22,148 nt of DNA from Frankiales bacterium. GTDB taxonomy: Bacteria; Actinomycetota; Actinomycetes; Mycobacteriales; SCTD01. The DNA lies in NCBI GenBank assembly GCA_025464695.1, contig JAODNQ010000130.1, forward strand, positions 1 to 22,148. Direction: 5' to 3'. Each line of letters opens with the position of its first letter. The stretch's first letter is position 1. The translations under genes and the position numbers were made by a program. Below, piece after piece: positions 1-7,259 of the stretch. A model generated the notes under the pieces. It was not told the DNA's origin and made no database searches. It was given only the letters and a program-made list of their open reading frames with translations.

Positions 1-1295
1 CTGCGGCGACCACCTCGGGCGGCGGGGCTGCGGCCACCACGTCCGGCGGCGGCACCAAGCCGGGTGCTGCGGCGACCACCTCCGGCGGCGGCGGAGCGCC
101 CGTCGCCAGCGCCTCCACGATCGCGAACCGGCCGATCTTCGGCGGCACGGGTGCCTGCACCCCGGCCACCGGGTCCCCGATCCAGTTCGGCAACGTCAGC
201 ACCCTCTCCGGCGTGCTGGGCCAGCTGTTCAGCCCGGTCGTCCCCGCCCTGCAGATCTGGGTCAAGTCCCAGAACGCCTGCGGCGGCATCGCCGGCCACA
301 AGATCAGCCTCGTCATCGGTGACGACCAGGGCGACCCCTCCACCGCCCGCTCGGTCGCGAACCGTCAGATCGCCAACGACAAGGTCCTGGCGTTCGTCGG
401 CAACATCCAGGTGCTGACCATCGACGCCATGGTGTCGCTGGTGCAGAAGGCCGGCATCCCGATGATCGGCGGCGACATCACGAACAACACGTGGTTCACC
501 CACGACTTCATCTTCCCGCAGGGCCCGCCGCCGCAGGCGATCGGCTTCGCCTACAACAAGATCGCCAAGGAGACCTTCAAGAAGACGAAGGTCGCCAGCG
601 TCTACTGCGCCGAGGTCCCCCAGGCCTGCAGCCAGATCGACAAGGCGTTCGTCGAGCTCGCGCCGAGCCAGGGCACCAAGATGCTGCAGTCCACCCGCAT
701 CTCGATCACCGCGCCGAGCTACCAGTCGCAGTGCACCCAGCTGCAGAAGAGCGGTGCCGAGGTCGTGGCGCTGACCTTCGACGCGGCGGCCCAGGTCCGC
801 TTCGCCAACGACTGCGACAAGGTCGGCTACAAGCCGGACTACCTGTCCTACCCGCTGGGCGTCGGCAACGAGAAGCAGTACCTCGGCAACCCGAGCCTCG
901 GTGACGCGATCGTCCCGCTCAACGCCTTCGGCTGGATGGCCAACGCCACCCCGGCGGAGAAGTACTGGCAGGCCAGCGTCAAGAAGTACAACCCCGGCTT
1001 CACCAACGGCAACGCCGCCTCCCTCGGCTGGCTCGCCGGCGCCCTCACGGTCGCCGCGAGCGGCAAGGTGACGGACAAGCCCACGGCCGCTCAGCTGTTC
1101 GAGGGCCTGTACGCCATCAAGGGCAACAACCTGGGCGGCATGGCGGCCCCGCTGACCTTCAACAAGGGCTCCAACCCGAAGATCCCGTACTGCCTGTTCA
1201 CCGTGCAGGCCAACGCGAACAACTCGGCGTGGAAGACCCCGACCAGCAAGGCGGAGTGCAGCACCGTGCGCGCACCGAGCGACCCGAACAAGTGA
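1..1295 (+). CDS. ABC transporter substrate-binding protein, Liv/HAAT type (5'-truncated by window edge)
   Basis: The reading frame is open from base 3 and ends in TGA at 1293-1295; the start and any lipoprotein signal lie before the window. After a Thr/Ser/Gly/Ala linker, the protein reads as a periplasmic-binding-protein type I (Peripla_BP_6) domain. Visible family features are a segment with TLSG (as in 'G.ltG'), the ACGGIAGHKISLVIGDDQ stretch, and the 'agIPMIGGD' hinge region. It would capture the substrate outside the membrane and deliver it to the LivHM permease encoded downstream. The visible part has eight cysteines, an even number that suits disulfides in an exported protein. It is first in a + strand operon, 52 bases ahead of the next gene. 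The substrate cannot be told from sequence: branched-chain amino acids, amides, urea or short acids are all possible for this family. Confidence 0.93.
   Translation, partial: AATTSGGGAAATTSGGGTKPGAAATTSGGGGAPVASASTIANRPIFGGTGACTPATGSPIQFGNVSTLSGVLGQLFSPVVPALQIWVKSQNACGGIAGHKISLVIGDDQGDPSTARSVANRQIANDKVLAFVGNIQVLTIDAMVSLVQKAGIPMIGGDITNNTWFTHDFIFPQGPPPQAIGFAYNKIAKETFKKTKVASVYCAEVPQACSQIDKAFVELAPSQGTKMLQSTRISITAPSYQSQCTQLQKSGAEVVALTFDAAAQVRFANDCDKVGYKPDYLSYPLGVGNEKQYLGNPSLGDAIVPLNAFGWMANATPAEKYWQASVKKYNPGFTNGNAASLGWLAGALTVAASGKVTDKPTAAQLFEGLYAIKGNNLGGMAAPLTFNKGSNPKIPYCLFTVQANANNSAWKTPTSKAECSTVRAPSDPNK
3..95 (+). repeat. Tandem Ala-Thr-Ser-Gly linker repeat in the binding protein
   Basis: Three near-identical 27-base units encode A-A-A-T-T-S-G-G-G. 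The first unit is cut by the window edge, the second is 27-53, and the third is 66-92 after a four-residue TKPG insert. They form a flexible spacer that would hold the binding domain away from its membrane anchor. Codon-level similarity between units suggests recent duplication, so copy number may vary between strains. Confidence 0.8.
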
Positions 1296-1347
1296 GCCGG
1301 CTCGCCCGGAACACCCGCCCTGCCACCACTGAGAACCCGGAGTCGAG

Positions 1348-1860
1348 ATGGACCTGAAGACCGTGCTGCGCGCCCAGTGGGACCGCGCCACCGCGATCGC
1401 CTGCACCGCGCTCGGCGCCATCCTGCTGCTCGTCGGCTGGATCGGCGTGAGCGGGACCCCGTTCCTCGCCGAGCAGGCGCCGTACATCCTGTCCGGCGGC
1501 GTCGGGGGCGTGTTCCTCCTCGGCGTCGGGGCCACCCTCTGGATCTCGGGTGACCTGCGCGACGAGTGGCGCAAGCTCGACCGCATCGAGTCCGCCCTCC
1601 AGGACGGCACGCTGCGCTTCGTGGACGAGGACGTCGACGTCCCGACCCAGCGCTACGACGACGGGTCCTACGAGGAGCTCGAGGCGCCCCGCCTGGACCT
1701 CTCGACGGCCCGCATGAGCAACGGTCACGCCCCGGAGCCCGAGGTCGTCGCGGTGCCCCGCAAGCCCCGCACCGCCCGCACGTCGGGCAGCCGCTCGATG
1801 AACACCGAGGCGGTGGCCGGCACGCCCAAGCGCCGCCGGGCAGGCGTGGGTCATGCCTAG
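1348..1860 (+). CDS. Two-helix membrane protein inside the Liv operon, function unknown
   Basis: This 170-residue protein starts at ATG 1348, with a weak purine-rich stretch (CCGGAG) upstream. Two hydrophobic segments are visible at about residues 14-34 and 47-67. A charged, helix-prone stretch follows (about 68-95, with DEWRKLDRIESAL), then a hydrophilic tail rich in Pro, Arg and Lys ending in KRRR. The layout suggests a hairpin in the membrane with a long cytoplasmic tail. I do not recognise the family. It lies between the binding protein and the permease on the same strand, and its end overlaps the next gene by eight bases, so it is almost surely co-expressed with the transporter. A role as accessory or assembly factor is inferred from position only. 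Confidence 0.8.
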   Translation: MDLKTVLRAQWDRATAIACTALGAILLLVGWIGVSGTPFLAEQAPYILSGGVGGVFLLGVGATLWISGDLRDEWRKLDRIESALQDGTLRFVDEDVDVPTQRYDDGSYEELEAPRLDLSTARMSNGHAPEPEVVAVPRKPRTARTSGSRSMNTEAVAGTPKRRRAGVGHA

Positions 1861-2398
1861 CTCCACCCTCTCCCGTCCTACCGGGGGCCGGCCGGCGCAG
1901 ACGCGCCGGCCGGCGCCCGGCCCCCGGGACGGGTACGAGAGCGAGGCGCCCTCCCTGCTGTGGGCGCCCCGGATCGCCGCCTACTGGGCCGGCGCCTGGG
2001 CCGTGGCCGGCCTGCTCCTCATGGTCGCCTGGTTCAACATCGGCGGCAAGGCCGAGTGGAACGACCAGCGGCCGTGGATGTCGCTCGCCGTCGGCGCCTT
2101 CGTCGTCGTGAGCTTCGTCAGCCTGAACCTGCTGCTGGCCGGGCGCCGCGCGATCGGCATGCGCCGGGTCGAGCTCCTCGGCGACCTGCCGCTCCTGCCG
2201 CCCGGTGAGGCCCCGACCGCCGCCGCTGTCGTCACGGCAGCCGGTGCACCGTCCTCCGACGTGCTCATCGCCGGTGAGGGTCTGGTCCGGTACCACCGCG
2301 CGGACTGCCCCCTGACCGCCGGGCGCGCGTACACGCCCTCCGACCGCGCGACGCACACCGCCGCCGGCCGCCTGCCCTGCGGAGTGTGCCTGCCGTGA
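1853..2398 (+). CDS. Two-helix membrane protein with C-terminal Cys/His knuckle
   Basis: This 181-residue protein starts at ATG 1853, inside the last codons of the preceding gene (ATGCCTAG overlap). Two hydrophobic segments lie at about 42-62 and 76-97. The C-terminus carries YHRADCPLTAGR (H148, C152) and LPCGVC (C176, C179) at the very end. The H-x3-C ... P-C-x2-C spacing resembles small zinc knuckles of the Ada-N/nuclease-tail kind, so a metal site is likely. I know no named family for the whole protein. The upstream linker is rich in Pro and Arg. It overlaps the permease gene by four bases (GTGA). The position argues for a transporter-associated role, possibly metal-dependent regulation or assembly, but this is inference. 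Confidence 0.82.
   Translation: MPSSTLSRPTGGRPAQTRRPAPGPRDGYESEAPSLLWAPRIAAYWAGAWAVAGLLLMVAWFNIGGKAEWNDQRPWMSLAVGAFVVVSFVSLNLLLAGRRAIGMRRVELLGDLPLLPPGEAPTAAAVVTAAGAPSSDVLIAGEGLVRYHRADCPLTAGRAYTPSDRATHTAAGRLPCGVCLP
2381..2384 (+). promoter_or_regulatory. Ribosome-binding site deciding the permease start
   Basis: GGAG at 2381-2384 lies ten bases before GTG 2395 but only one base before the alternative GTG 2386. This, plus the GTGA stop/start overlap at 2395-2398, favours 2395 as the permease start. Confidence 0.6.
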
Positions 2399-4410
2399 AC
2401 GACTTCCTCCGCGTCCTCATCTCGGGGATCTCGGACGGCTCGGTCTACGCCCTCGCGGCGATCGGGCTCGTCCTGACCTTCAAGACGTCCGGCGTCTTCA
2501 ACTTCGCGCACGGCGCCGTCGCCGCCGCGTCGGCCTACATGTTCTACGAGTTCCGCGTGAAGCAGGGCCTGCCCTGGCCGCTGGCCTTCCTCATCGCCCT
2601 CGTCGTGGTCGGCATCATCGGCGGCCTGATCCTCGAGCGCCTCGCCAGCCTGCTGGCGGAAGCGCCCCTGGTGAGCGTGGTCGTCGCGACGGTCGGTCTG
2701 CTCGTGCTGCTGCAGTCGCTGTGCACCGCCATCTACGGCGCGGCCACCCTGCAGTTCGCCGAGTTCCTGCCCACCGGCGGCTTCAAGATCGGGGCTGTCA
2801 ACGTCACCGGCGGTGACCTGATCCTGACGGGCCTGTCCCTCGGCTCGGCGGGCGCGCTGTTCTACCTGTTCGGCAACACCCGCACCGGCAAGGCGATGAC
2901 CGCGGTCGTCGACAACCCGAACCTGCTCAGCCTGCAGGCCACCGACCCGGCCACGGTCCGCCGCTTCGCCTGGGTCCTCGGCACCAGCTTCGCCTCGGTC
3001 TCGGGCATGCTGCTCGCCCCGCGCCTGGGCATCTCGGTCGCCGGCCTCGTGCTCCTGGTCATCGCGGCGTACGGCGCGGCGGCTCTCGGCCTGTTCGACA
3101 GCCTGCCGCTCACGGTCGCCGGCGGCATCGCCATCGGCATCGCGATCAACTACATCCCGAACTTCACGGGTGACTCGCAGAGCATCGTCGTCCAGTCGAT
3201 CCCGTCGAACCTGCCCTTCCTGGTGCTGTTCGCGGTGCTGTGCGTCGTGCCCGCCCGCAAGTTCAAGGTCCGCGGCGTCAAGAACGCCCGCCGGGTCCGC
3301 CCGATCAAGACGCTGCCCGTCAACTACACCGCGGGTGGCATGGGCCTCGGCCTGCTGGTCCTGGTGCTGCTGCCGACGGTCATCGCCGGCACGGACATCT
3401 CGCAGTTCGCCTCCGCGCTCGGCTTCGTCATCATCTTCGCCTCGCTCGGCCTGCTGACCTACACCTCCGGTCAGATCTCGCTGTGCCACATGGGCTTCGC
3501 GGCCATCGGCGCCACCACCACCGGCCACATGCTGGAGAAGGGCGTGCCGTACCTGCTCGCCCTCACCATCGGTGGCCTCGTGACGGTCCCGGCCGGCGTG
3601 ATCGTGGCCTACCCGGCCATCCGGCTGTCAGGCATCTACGTCGCGATCGCGACGTTCGGCTTCGGCATCCTGCTGCAGACCGTGCTCTACCCCTCGGATG
3701 CGATGTTCGGCATCGCGGCCCTCGTCGAGGTCCCGCGGCCGGAGATCCTGGGCATCGACTTCACCAGTGACAAGGGCTTCTACTACCTGGCCCTGATCAT
3801 CACGGTGCTCGTCTGCGCCCTGGTCCTCGCGGTCCGGGCCAGCCGGCTCGGCCTGCTGCTGCGCGCCCTGTCCGACTCGCCGGACGCCCTGGACGCGCAC
3901 GGCACCAACACCACGCTCACCCGGGTGCTCGTGTTCGGCATCGCCAGCTTCATCGCCGGCATCGGCGGTGGCGTCATCGCCGGCACCACGGAGTCGGCGT
4001 CCGGCGCGGCAGGTGGCGTCTACGACTTCACCTTCTCGCTGGTCATCGTCGCGGTCCTGGGCTTCTGCGGGCGCCGTCCGCTGCTGTCGCCCTTCATCGC
4101 CGCCACCGTGTTCCAGGTCAGCAAGATCTACCCGCCCTTCAACGACGCCGAGGTGCTCAAGTACCAGGGCGTGATCTTCGGGCTGGTGGCCATCGCGGTC
4201 GCCGTCGCTCCGGCCCTGAACCTCAAGGGCCTCGCGGGCGGCACCGGCAGCGACAGCGCCGAGCGTGCCGCGGAGCGCGACGGCCGCAGCCCGGTCGACG
4301 AGCGCATGACCCCGTCGGCGCAGGTCCCGGTGCAGCCGCGCAAGCGGGCCGTGACCGAGTCCGAGTCCGACAGTCCGCGTGAGCTGCAGCAGACAGGAGG
4401 CCGGCGATGA
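2395..4410 (+). CDS. livHM: Fused LivH-LivM branched-chain amino acid-type ABC permease
   Basis: A single 671-residue chain carries both membrane subunits of a Liv-type importer. Residues 1 to about 300 match LivH, with GLVLTFKTSGVFNFAHG near residue 24 and an LAPRLGISVAG region around 205. Residues from about 310 to 610 match LivM, with GQISLCHMGF at 359-368 and the ATPase-coupling segment LRALSDSPDALDAHG at about 489-503. Usual LivH and LivM are separate proteins of about 300 and 320-400 residues, so the length fits a fusion. The last 60 residues are a hydrophilic, charged tail with no family match. The start is GTG 2395, overlapping the previous stop; LivG overlaps the end by four bases. 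It would form the membrane pore for the substrate delivered by the upstream binding protein. Confidence 0.95.
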   Translation: MNDFLRVLISGISDGSVYALAAIGLVLTFKTSGVFNFAHGAVAAASAYMFYEFRVKQGLPWPLAFLIALVVVGIIGGLILERLASLLAEAPLVSVVVATVGLLVLLQSLCTAIYGAATLQFAEFLPTGGFKIGAVNVTGGDLILTGLSLGSAGALFYLFGNTRTGKAMTAVVDNPNLLSLQATDPATVRRFAWVLGTSFASVSGMLLAPRLGISVAGLVLLVIAAYGAAALGLFDSLPLTVAGGIAIGIAINYIPNFTGDSQSIVVQSIPSNLPFLVLFAVLCVVPARKFKVRGVKNARRVRPIKTLPVNYTAGGMGLGLLVLVLLPTVIAGTDISQFASALGFVIIFASLGLLTYTSGQISLCHMGFAAIGATTTGHMLEKGVPYLLALTIGGLVTVPAGVIVAYPAIRLSGIYVAIATFGFGILLQTVLYPSDAMFGIAALVEVPRPEILGIDFTSDKGFYYLALIITVLVCALVLAVRASRLGLLLRALSDSPDALDAHGTNTTLTRVLVFGIASFIAGIGGGVIAGTTESASGAAGGVYDFTFSLVIVAVLGFCGRRPLLSPFIAATVFQVSKIYPPFNDAEVLKYQGVIFGLVAIAVAVAPALNLKGLAGGTGSDSAERAAERDGRSPVDERMTPSAQVPVQPRKRAVTESESDSPRELQQTGGRR

Positions 4411-5195
4411 GCGGCGGCACCACCACCCCGGGCGGCGACCTCGTCGTCGAGAACGTCACCGTCAAGTTCGGCGGCATCACCGCCGTCAACGACGCGAGCA
4501 TCGTGGCTCGGGGAGGCGCCATCACGGGCCTCCTCGGCCCGAACGGCGCGGGCAAGACGACGCTGTTCAACGCCTGCAGCGGCCTCAACCGCCCGCAGGC
4601 GGGCACCGTGACGCTCGGCGGCGAGAAGCTCAACGGCCACAGCTCCAGCAACCGGGCGCACCGCGGCCTCGGCCGCACGTTCCAGCGCATGGAGCTGTTC
4701 GAGAGCATGAACGTCCGCGACAACGTCCGCACCGGGCCGGCCGCGATGTTCAGCAGCCAGCGCCTGCTGGGGCAGCTGTTCTCGACGCCGAAGGAGACCC
4801 GCGAGATCAACGAGCGGGCCGCCGACGCGATGGAGCGGTGCAACATCGCGCACCTGGCCGACAAGACCGTGGGGGACCTGTCCACCGGTCAGCGCCGCCT
4901 GGTCGAGCTCGCCCGGGCCGTCGCGACGCCGTTCACCTTCCTGCTGCTCGACGAGCCCTCCTCGGGCCTGGACGTGCAGGAGACGGAGGCGTTCTGCGAG
5001 GTGCTCCTCGAGCACGTGCGCCAGACCGGGATCGGCATGCTCATCGTCGAGCACGACATGGCGCTGGTCTCGCAGGTCTGCGAGCAGATCTACGTGCTCG
5101 ACTTCGGCAAGATGATCTACAGCGGCACCACTGCGGAGGCCCTCAGCAGCCCGCTCGTGCGCGCTGCCTACCTGGGAGACGAGAGCGTTGCTTGA
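4407..5195 (+). CDS. livG: Liv-type ABC transporter ATP-binding protein LivG
   Basis: This 262-residue ATPase starts at ATG 4407, overlapping the permease stop (ATGA), with a strong AGGAGG seven bases upstream. Walker A is GPNGAGKT at 44-51, the signature LSTGQ at 158-162, Walker B ends in D182-E183-P184, and the switch histidine is H216 (VEHDM). The GLGRTFQRMELFESM segment after Walker A is typical of LivG. All catalytic residues are present. It should pair with LivF, encoded next, to power import through LivHM. The 3' end overlaps the LivF start by eight bases. Confidence 0.95.
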   Translation: MSGGTTTPGGDLVVENVTVKFGGITAVNDASIVARGGAITGLLGPNGAGKTTLFNACSGLNRPQAGTVTLGGEKLNGHSSSNRAHRGLGRTFQRMELFESMNVRDNVRTGPAAMFSSQRLLGQLFSTPKETREINERAADAMERCNIAHLADKTVGDLSTGQRRLVELARAVATPFTFLLLDEPSSGLDVQETEAFCEVLLEHVRQTGIGMLIVEHDMALVSQVCEQIYVLDFGKMIYSGTTAEALSSPLVRAAYLGDESVA

Positions 5196-5886
5196 GCTGC
5201 GGAACGTCACTGCCGGCTACGACACCGGCGTCGTCCTGCGCGACGTCAGCCTGGTCGTCCCGGACAACGCCGTCGTCGCCCTGCTGGGCCCGAACGGTGC
5301 GGGCAAGACGACGCTGCTGCGCGTGGCCTCCGGGCTGCTGCAGCCGAGCTCGGGCCAGATCCTCGTCGACGGTGAGGACGTCACCGGCCAGCGACCGCAC
5401 GGCATGGCGAAGCGGGGCGTCGTCCACGTGCCCGAGGGCCGCGGGATCTTCCCGTCCCTGACGGTCAACGACAACATCCAGCTGCAGGCCAAGGCCGGGG
5501 GCTTCAAGAAGGCCCTCAAGACCGCGGCCGACGTCTTCCCGAAGCTGGGGCAGCGGTCCTTCCAGACCGCGGGCACCATGTCCGGTGGTGAGCAGCAGAT
5601 GCTGGCGCTCAACTACGCCTACGTCAGCGACCCGCGCGTCGTGCTGCTCGACGAGGTCTCCATGGGGCTCGCCCCCAAGATCGTCGAGGAGATCTTCGGC
5701 TACCTGCAGGACCTCGCCCGCGCCGGCAACTCGCTGCTGCTCGTCGAGCAGTACGTGACCCGTGCGCTGGCGCTCGCCGACTACGTCTACATCCTCGACC
5801 GGGGGCGCGTGACGTTCTCGGGCGAGGCGGGCGAGGTCGACGAGGAGACCATGATGAACGCGTACCTGGGCTCGCTCGCCTCGTGA
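5188..5886 (+). CDS. livF: Liv-type ABC transporter ATP-binding protein LivF
   Basis: This 232-residue ATPase begins at TTG 5188, giving M-L-E-L-R-N-V, the normal LivF N-terminus. GGGAG lies about nine bases upstream and no other in-frame start fits. Walker A is GPNGAGKT at 34-41, the signature MSGGEQQ at 131-137, and Walker B VVLLDE at 151-156. The switch position is glutamine (VEQ, Q188), as is normal for LivF. The residue after the Walker B glutamate is Val (LLDEVSMGLAP) where Pro is more common. The last gene of the packed transporter operon; 87 bases follow before the next gene and no strong terminator is visible there. Confidence 0.94.
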   Translation: MLELRNVTAGYDTGVVLRDVSLVVPDNAVVALLGPNGAGKTTLLRVASGLLQPSSGQILVDGEDVTGQRPHGMAKRGVVHVPEGRGIFPSLTVNDNIQLQAKAGGFKKALKTAADVFPKLGQRSFQTAGTMSGGEQQMLALNYAYVSDPRVVLLDEVSMGLAPKIVEEIFGYLQDLARAGNSLLLVEQYVTRALALADYVYILDRGRVTFSGEAGEVDEETMMNAYLGSLAS

Positions 5887-5973
5887 TCCCGGCACCTCCG
5901 CGACGGTGGGCCGACCGCCTGCTCCTGGCAGGCTGGACGGCGTGACCTCTCCCACTCGCCCGTCCGCTCCCCG

Positions 5974-7095
5974 ATGAGCCGTCGCACTCCCGCCGTCCCT
6001 GCCCCCGACCCGGGGCAGGGGCGGCGGCGCCACGTCGTCGAGATCGCGGCCGCCGTCGCCGCTGCCGTCGCGCTCGGCGCGGTGGGCGTCGTCGCCCTCA
6101 CCGGCGACGACGACGAGCCCCGCGCTGTCCGCGCGGCCGCCTCCGCCGGACCCTCCGGGTCGGCAGCCCCGGCGCCGAGCACGAGCGGTGGACCTGAGGT
6201 CGCCGGCCCCTCGCTCCCGCCGACCCCCGTGCAGGCGTGGCGGGACGCCGTGCTCAAGGACTACTCGCCGCTGGCGCAGTCGTCGTTCTCCGCGGTGCGC
6301 ACCATCACCGAGTGGAACTTGCGCCGCGCCACGCCGGCCGACGTCCGCAGCCGGGTCGAGGTCGCGCTGCAGACGTCGCAGGACACCGTGAAGGCCCTCG
6401 CCGTCCGCAAGCCCCTGCCGGGCACGGAGCAGGCGCTCACGCAGTTCCGCGCGGGTGCCGACCTCTACATCAGCAGCCTCCAGACCGTGCTCGCGGCCAC
6501 CGCCCTGCCGTCCGGGCCGCTGCAGACGCAGGTCCGCCGTGCCGCGGCCCGCCAGCGCGACCTCGGCGACCGGGTGTACGACCTGGCGCAGTCCTCGCTC
6601 GTCCCGGTGCTGCCGAAGGAGCAGACGTTCGACGACGTCGAGCTGCGGAAGCCGCCCGAGGTGCCGGACTACGACGCTGTCGACCTCGGCGTCGGCCCGC
6701 CGCTGGCGCCCGCCGAGCCGAAGCCCGGGCCGGTGCGCACCTTCCAGGCGCAGCGCCCCGAGCAGGACGTCGCCGCGTGGGTCGCGGCCCTCGACCGGCT
6801 CGCCCTGCCGAGCGGTCCCCAGGTGCTGGCCCTGCTCCAGTCCGCCCCCGCCGACCGGCTGGCCGCCACGGCGGAACAGCTGGTGCTGGGCTCCGACCGC
6901 CTCCGCGAGCTGGCCGACCCCGCGGGTGCGCGGAACGTCAGCACGCAGGTCCAGCTGGGGCTGCTCGTGGAGGCGGACGCGCTGCGCACGGCGCAGGCAG
7001 CGGTCCTCGCTCCCGCCGCCCAGCGCCTCGGCCTGCGGCAGGCCGCCGCCGGGCTGGGCCGCACCGGCACCTCGCTCGCCGCCGCCCGCCCCTAG
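5974..7095 (+). CDS. Membrane-anchored Ala-rich helical protein, function unknown
   Basis: This 373-residue protein has a short basic cytoplasmic N-terminus, one membrane segment at about residues 22-43, then a Ser/Pro/Gly/Ala linker to about 85. Two helix-rich regions follow, at about 88-205 and 255-370, separated by a proline-rich spacer. The topology suggests an exported domain tethered by an uncleaved N-terminal anchor. I do not recognise a domain. ATG 5974 is the only good start, since an in-frame TGA lies at 5884 and no clear ribosome-binding site precedes the ATG. It is on the same strand as the Liv operon, 87 bases after it, so it may or may not be co-transcribed. Codon use is like the neighbours. 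Confidence 0.78.
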   Translation: MSRRTPAVPAPDPGQGRRRHVVEIAAAVAAAVALGAVGVVALTGDDDEPRAVRAAASAGPSGSAAPAPSTSGGPEVAGPSLPPTPVQAWRDAVLKDYSPLAQSSFSAVRTITEWNLRRATPADVRSRVEVALQTSQDTVKALAVRKPLPGTEQALTQFRAGADLYISSLQTVLAATALPSGPLQTQVRRAAARQRDLGDRVYDLAQSSLVPVLPKEQTFDDVELRKPPEVPDYDAVDLGVGPPLAPAEPKPGPVRTFQAQRPEQDVAAWVAALDRLALPSGPQVLALLQSAPADRLAATAEQLVLGSDRLRELADPAGARNVSTQVQLGLLVEADALRTAQAAVLAPAAQRLGLRQAAAGLGRTGTSLAAARP

Positions 7096-7117
7096 ACCGA
7101 CCCGGCCCGTAACCCCT

Positions 7118-7138
7118 CCCGTCCCGCCTACCGACGGG
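7118..7138 (+). other. Weak hairpin after the anchored helical protein gene
   Basis: CCCGTC (7118-7123) and GACGGG (7133-7138) can pair around a nine-base loop, 23 bases after the stop at 7095. There is no U-rich tail. It may be a weak terminator; nothing else stands out in the 164-base gap apart from the inverted repeat near its end. Confidence 0.3.
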
Positions 7139-7216
7139 TAGTCCTCCCTCGTGCGGCCAGGACTGTCCCGAGGGGGGACCCCAGCCCGGGCACGTCGGCG
7201 GATACTCGGACGTCCT

Positions 7217-7231
7217 AGTACTTGACGTACT
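7217..7231 (+). promoter_or_regulatory. Inverted repeat upstream of the acyl-CoA dehydrogenase gene
   Basis: AGTAC (7217-7221) and GTACT (7227-7231) form a short palindrome around TTGAC. It contains a -35-like TTGACG at 7222-7227, but no convincing -10 follows at the right distance. It lies 29 bases before the start codon and is a fair candidate operator for a TetR- or GntR-type repressor of the beta-oxidation pair. Five-base arms can occur by chance. Confidence 0.4.
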
Positions 7232-7259
7232 GGCTGTCTCTCCGCTGAAAGGTCGATCC

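Noticed and set aside
2386..2394. GTG 2386 as start of the permease
   Set aside because: GGAG ends only one base before it, while GTG 2395 has workable spacing and a GTGA overlap with the upstream stop.
1981..3528. A 515-residue open frame on the minus strand
   Set aside because: It is antisense to the small membrane protein and the permease; no domain or start signal.
5942..5977. A short frame from GTG 5942 ahead of the helical protein gene
   Set aside because: It is only eleven codons, with no ribosome-binding site and no reason to think it is translated.
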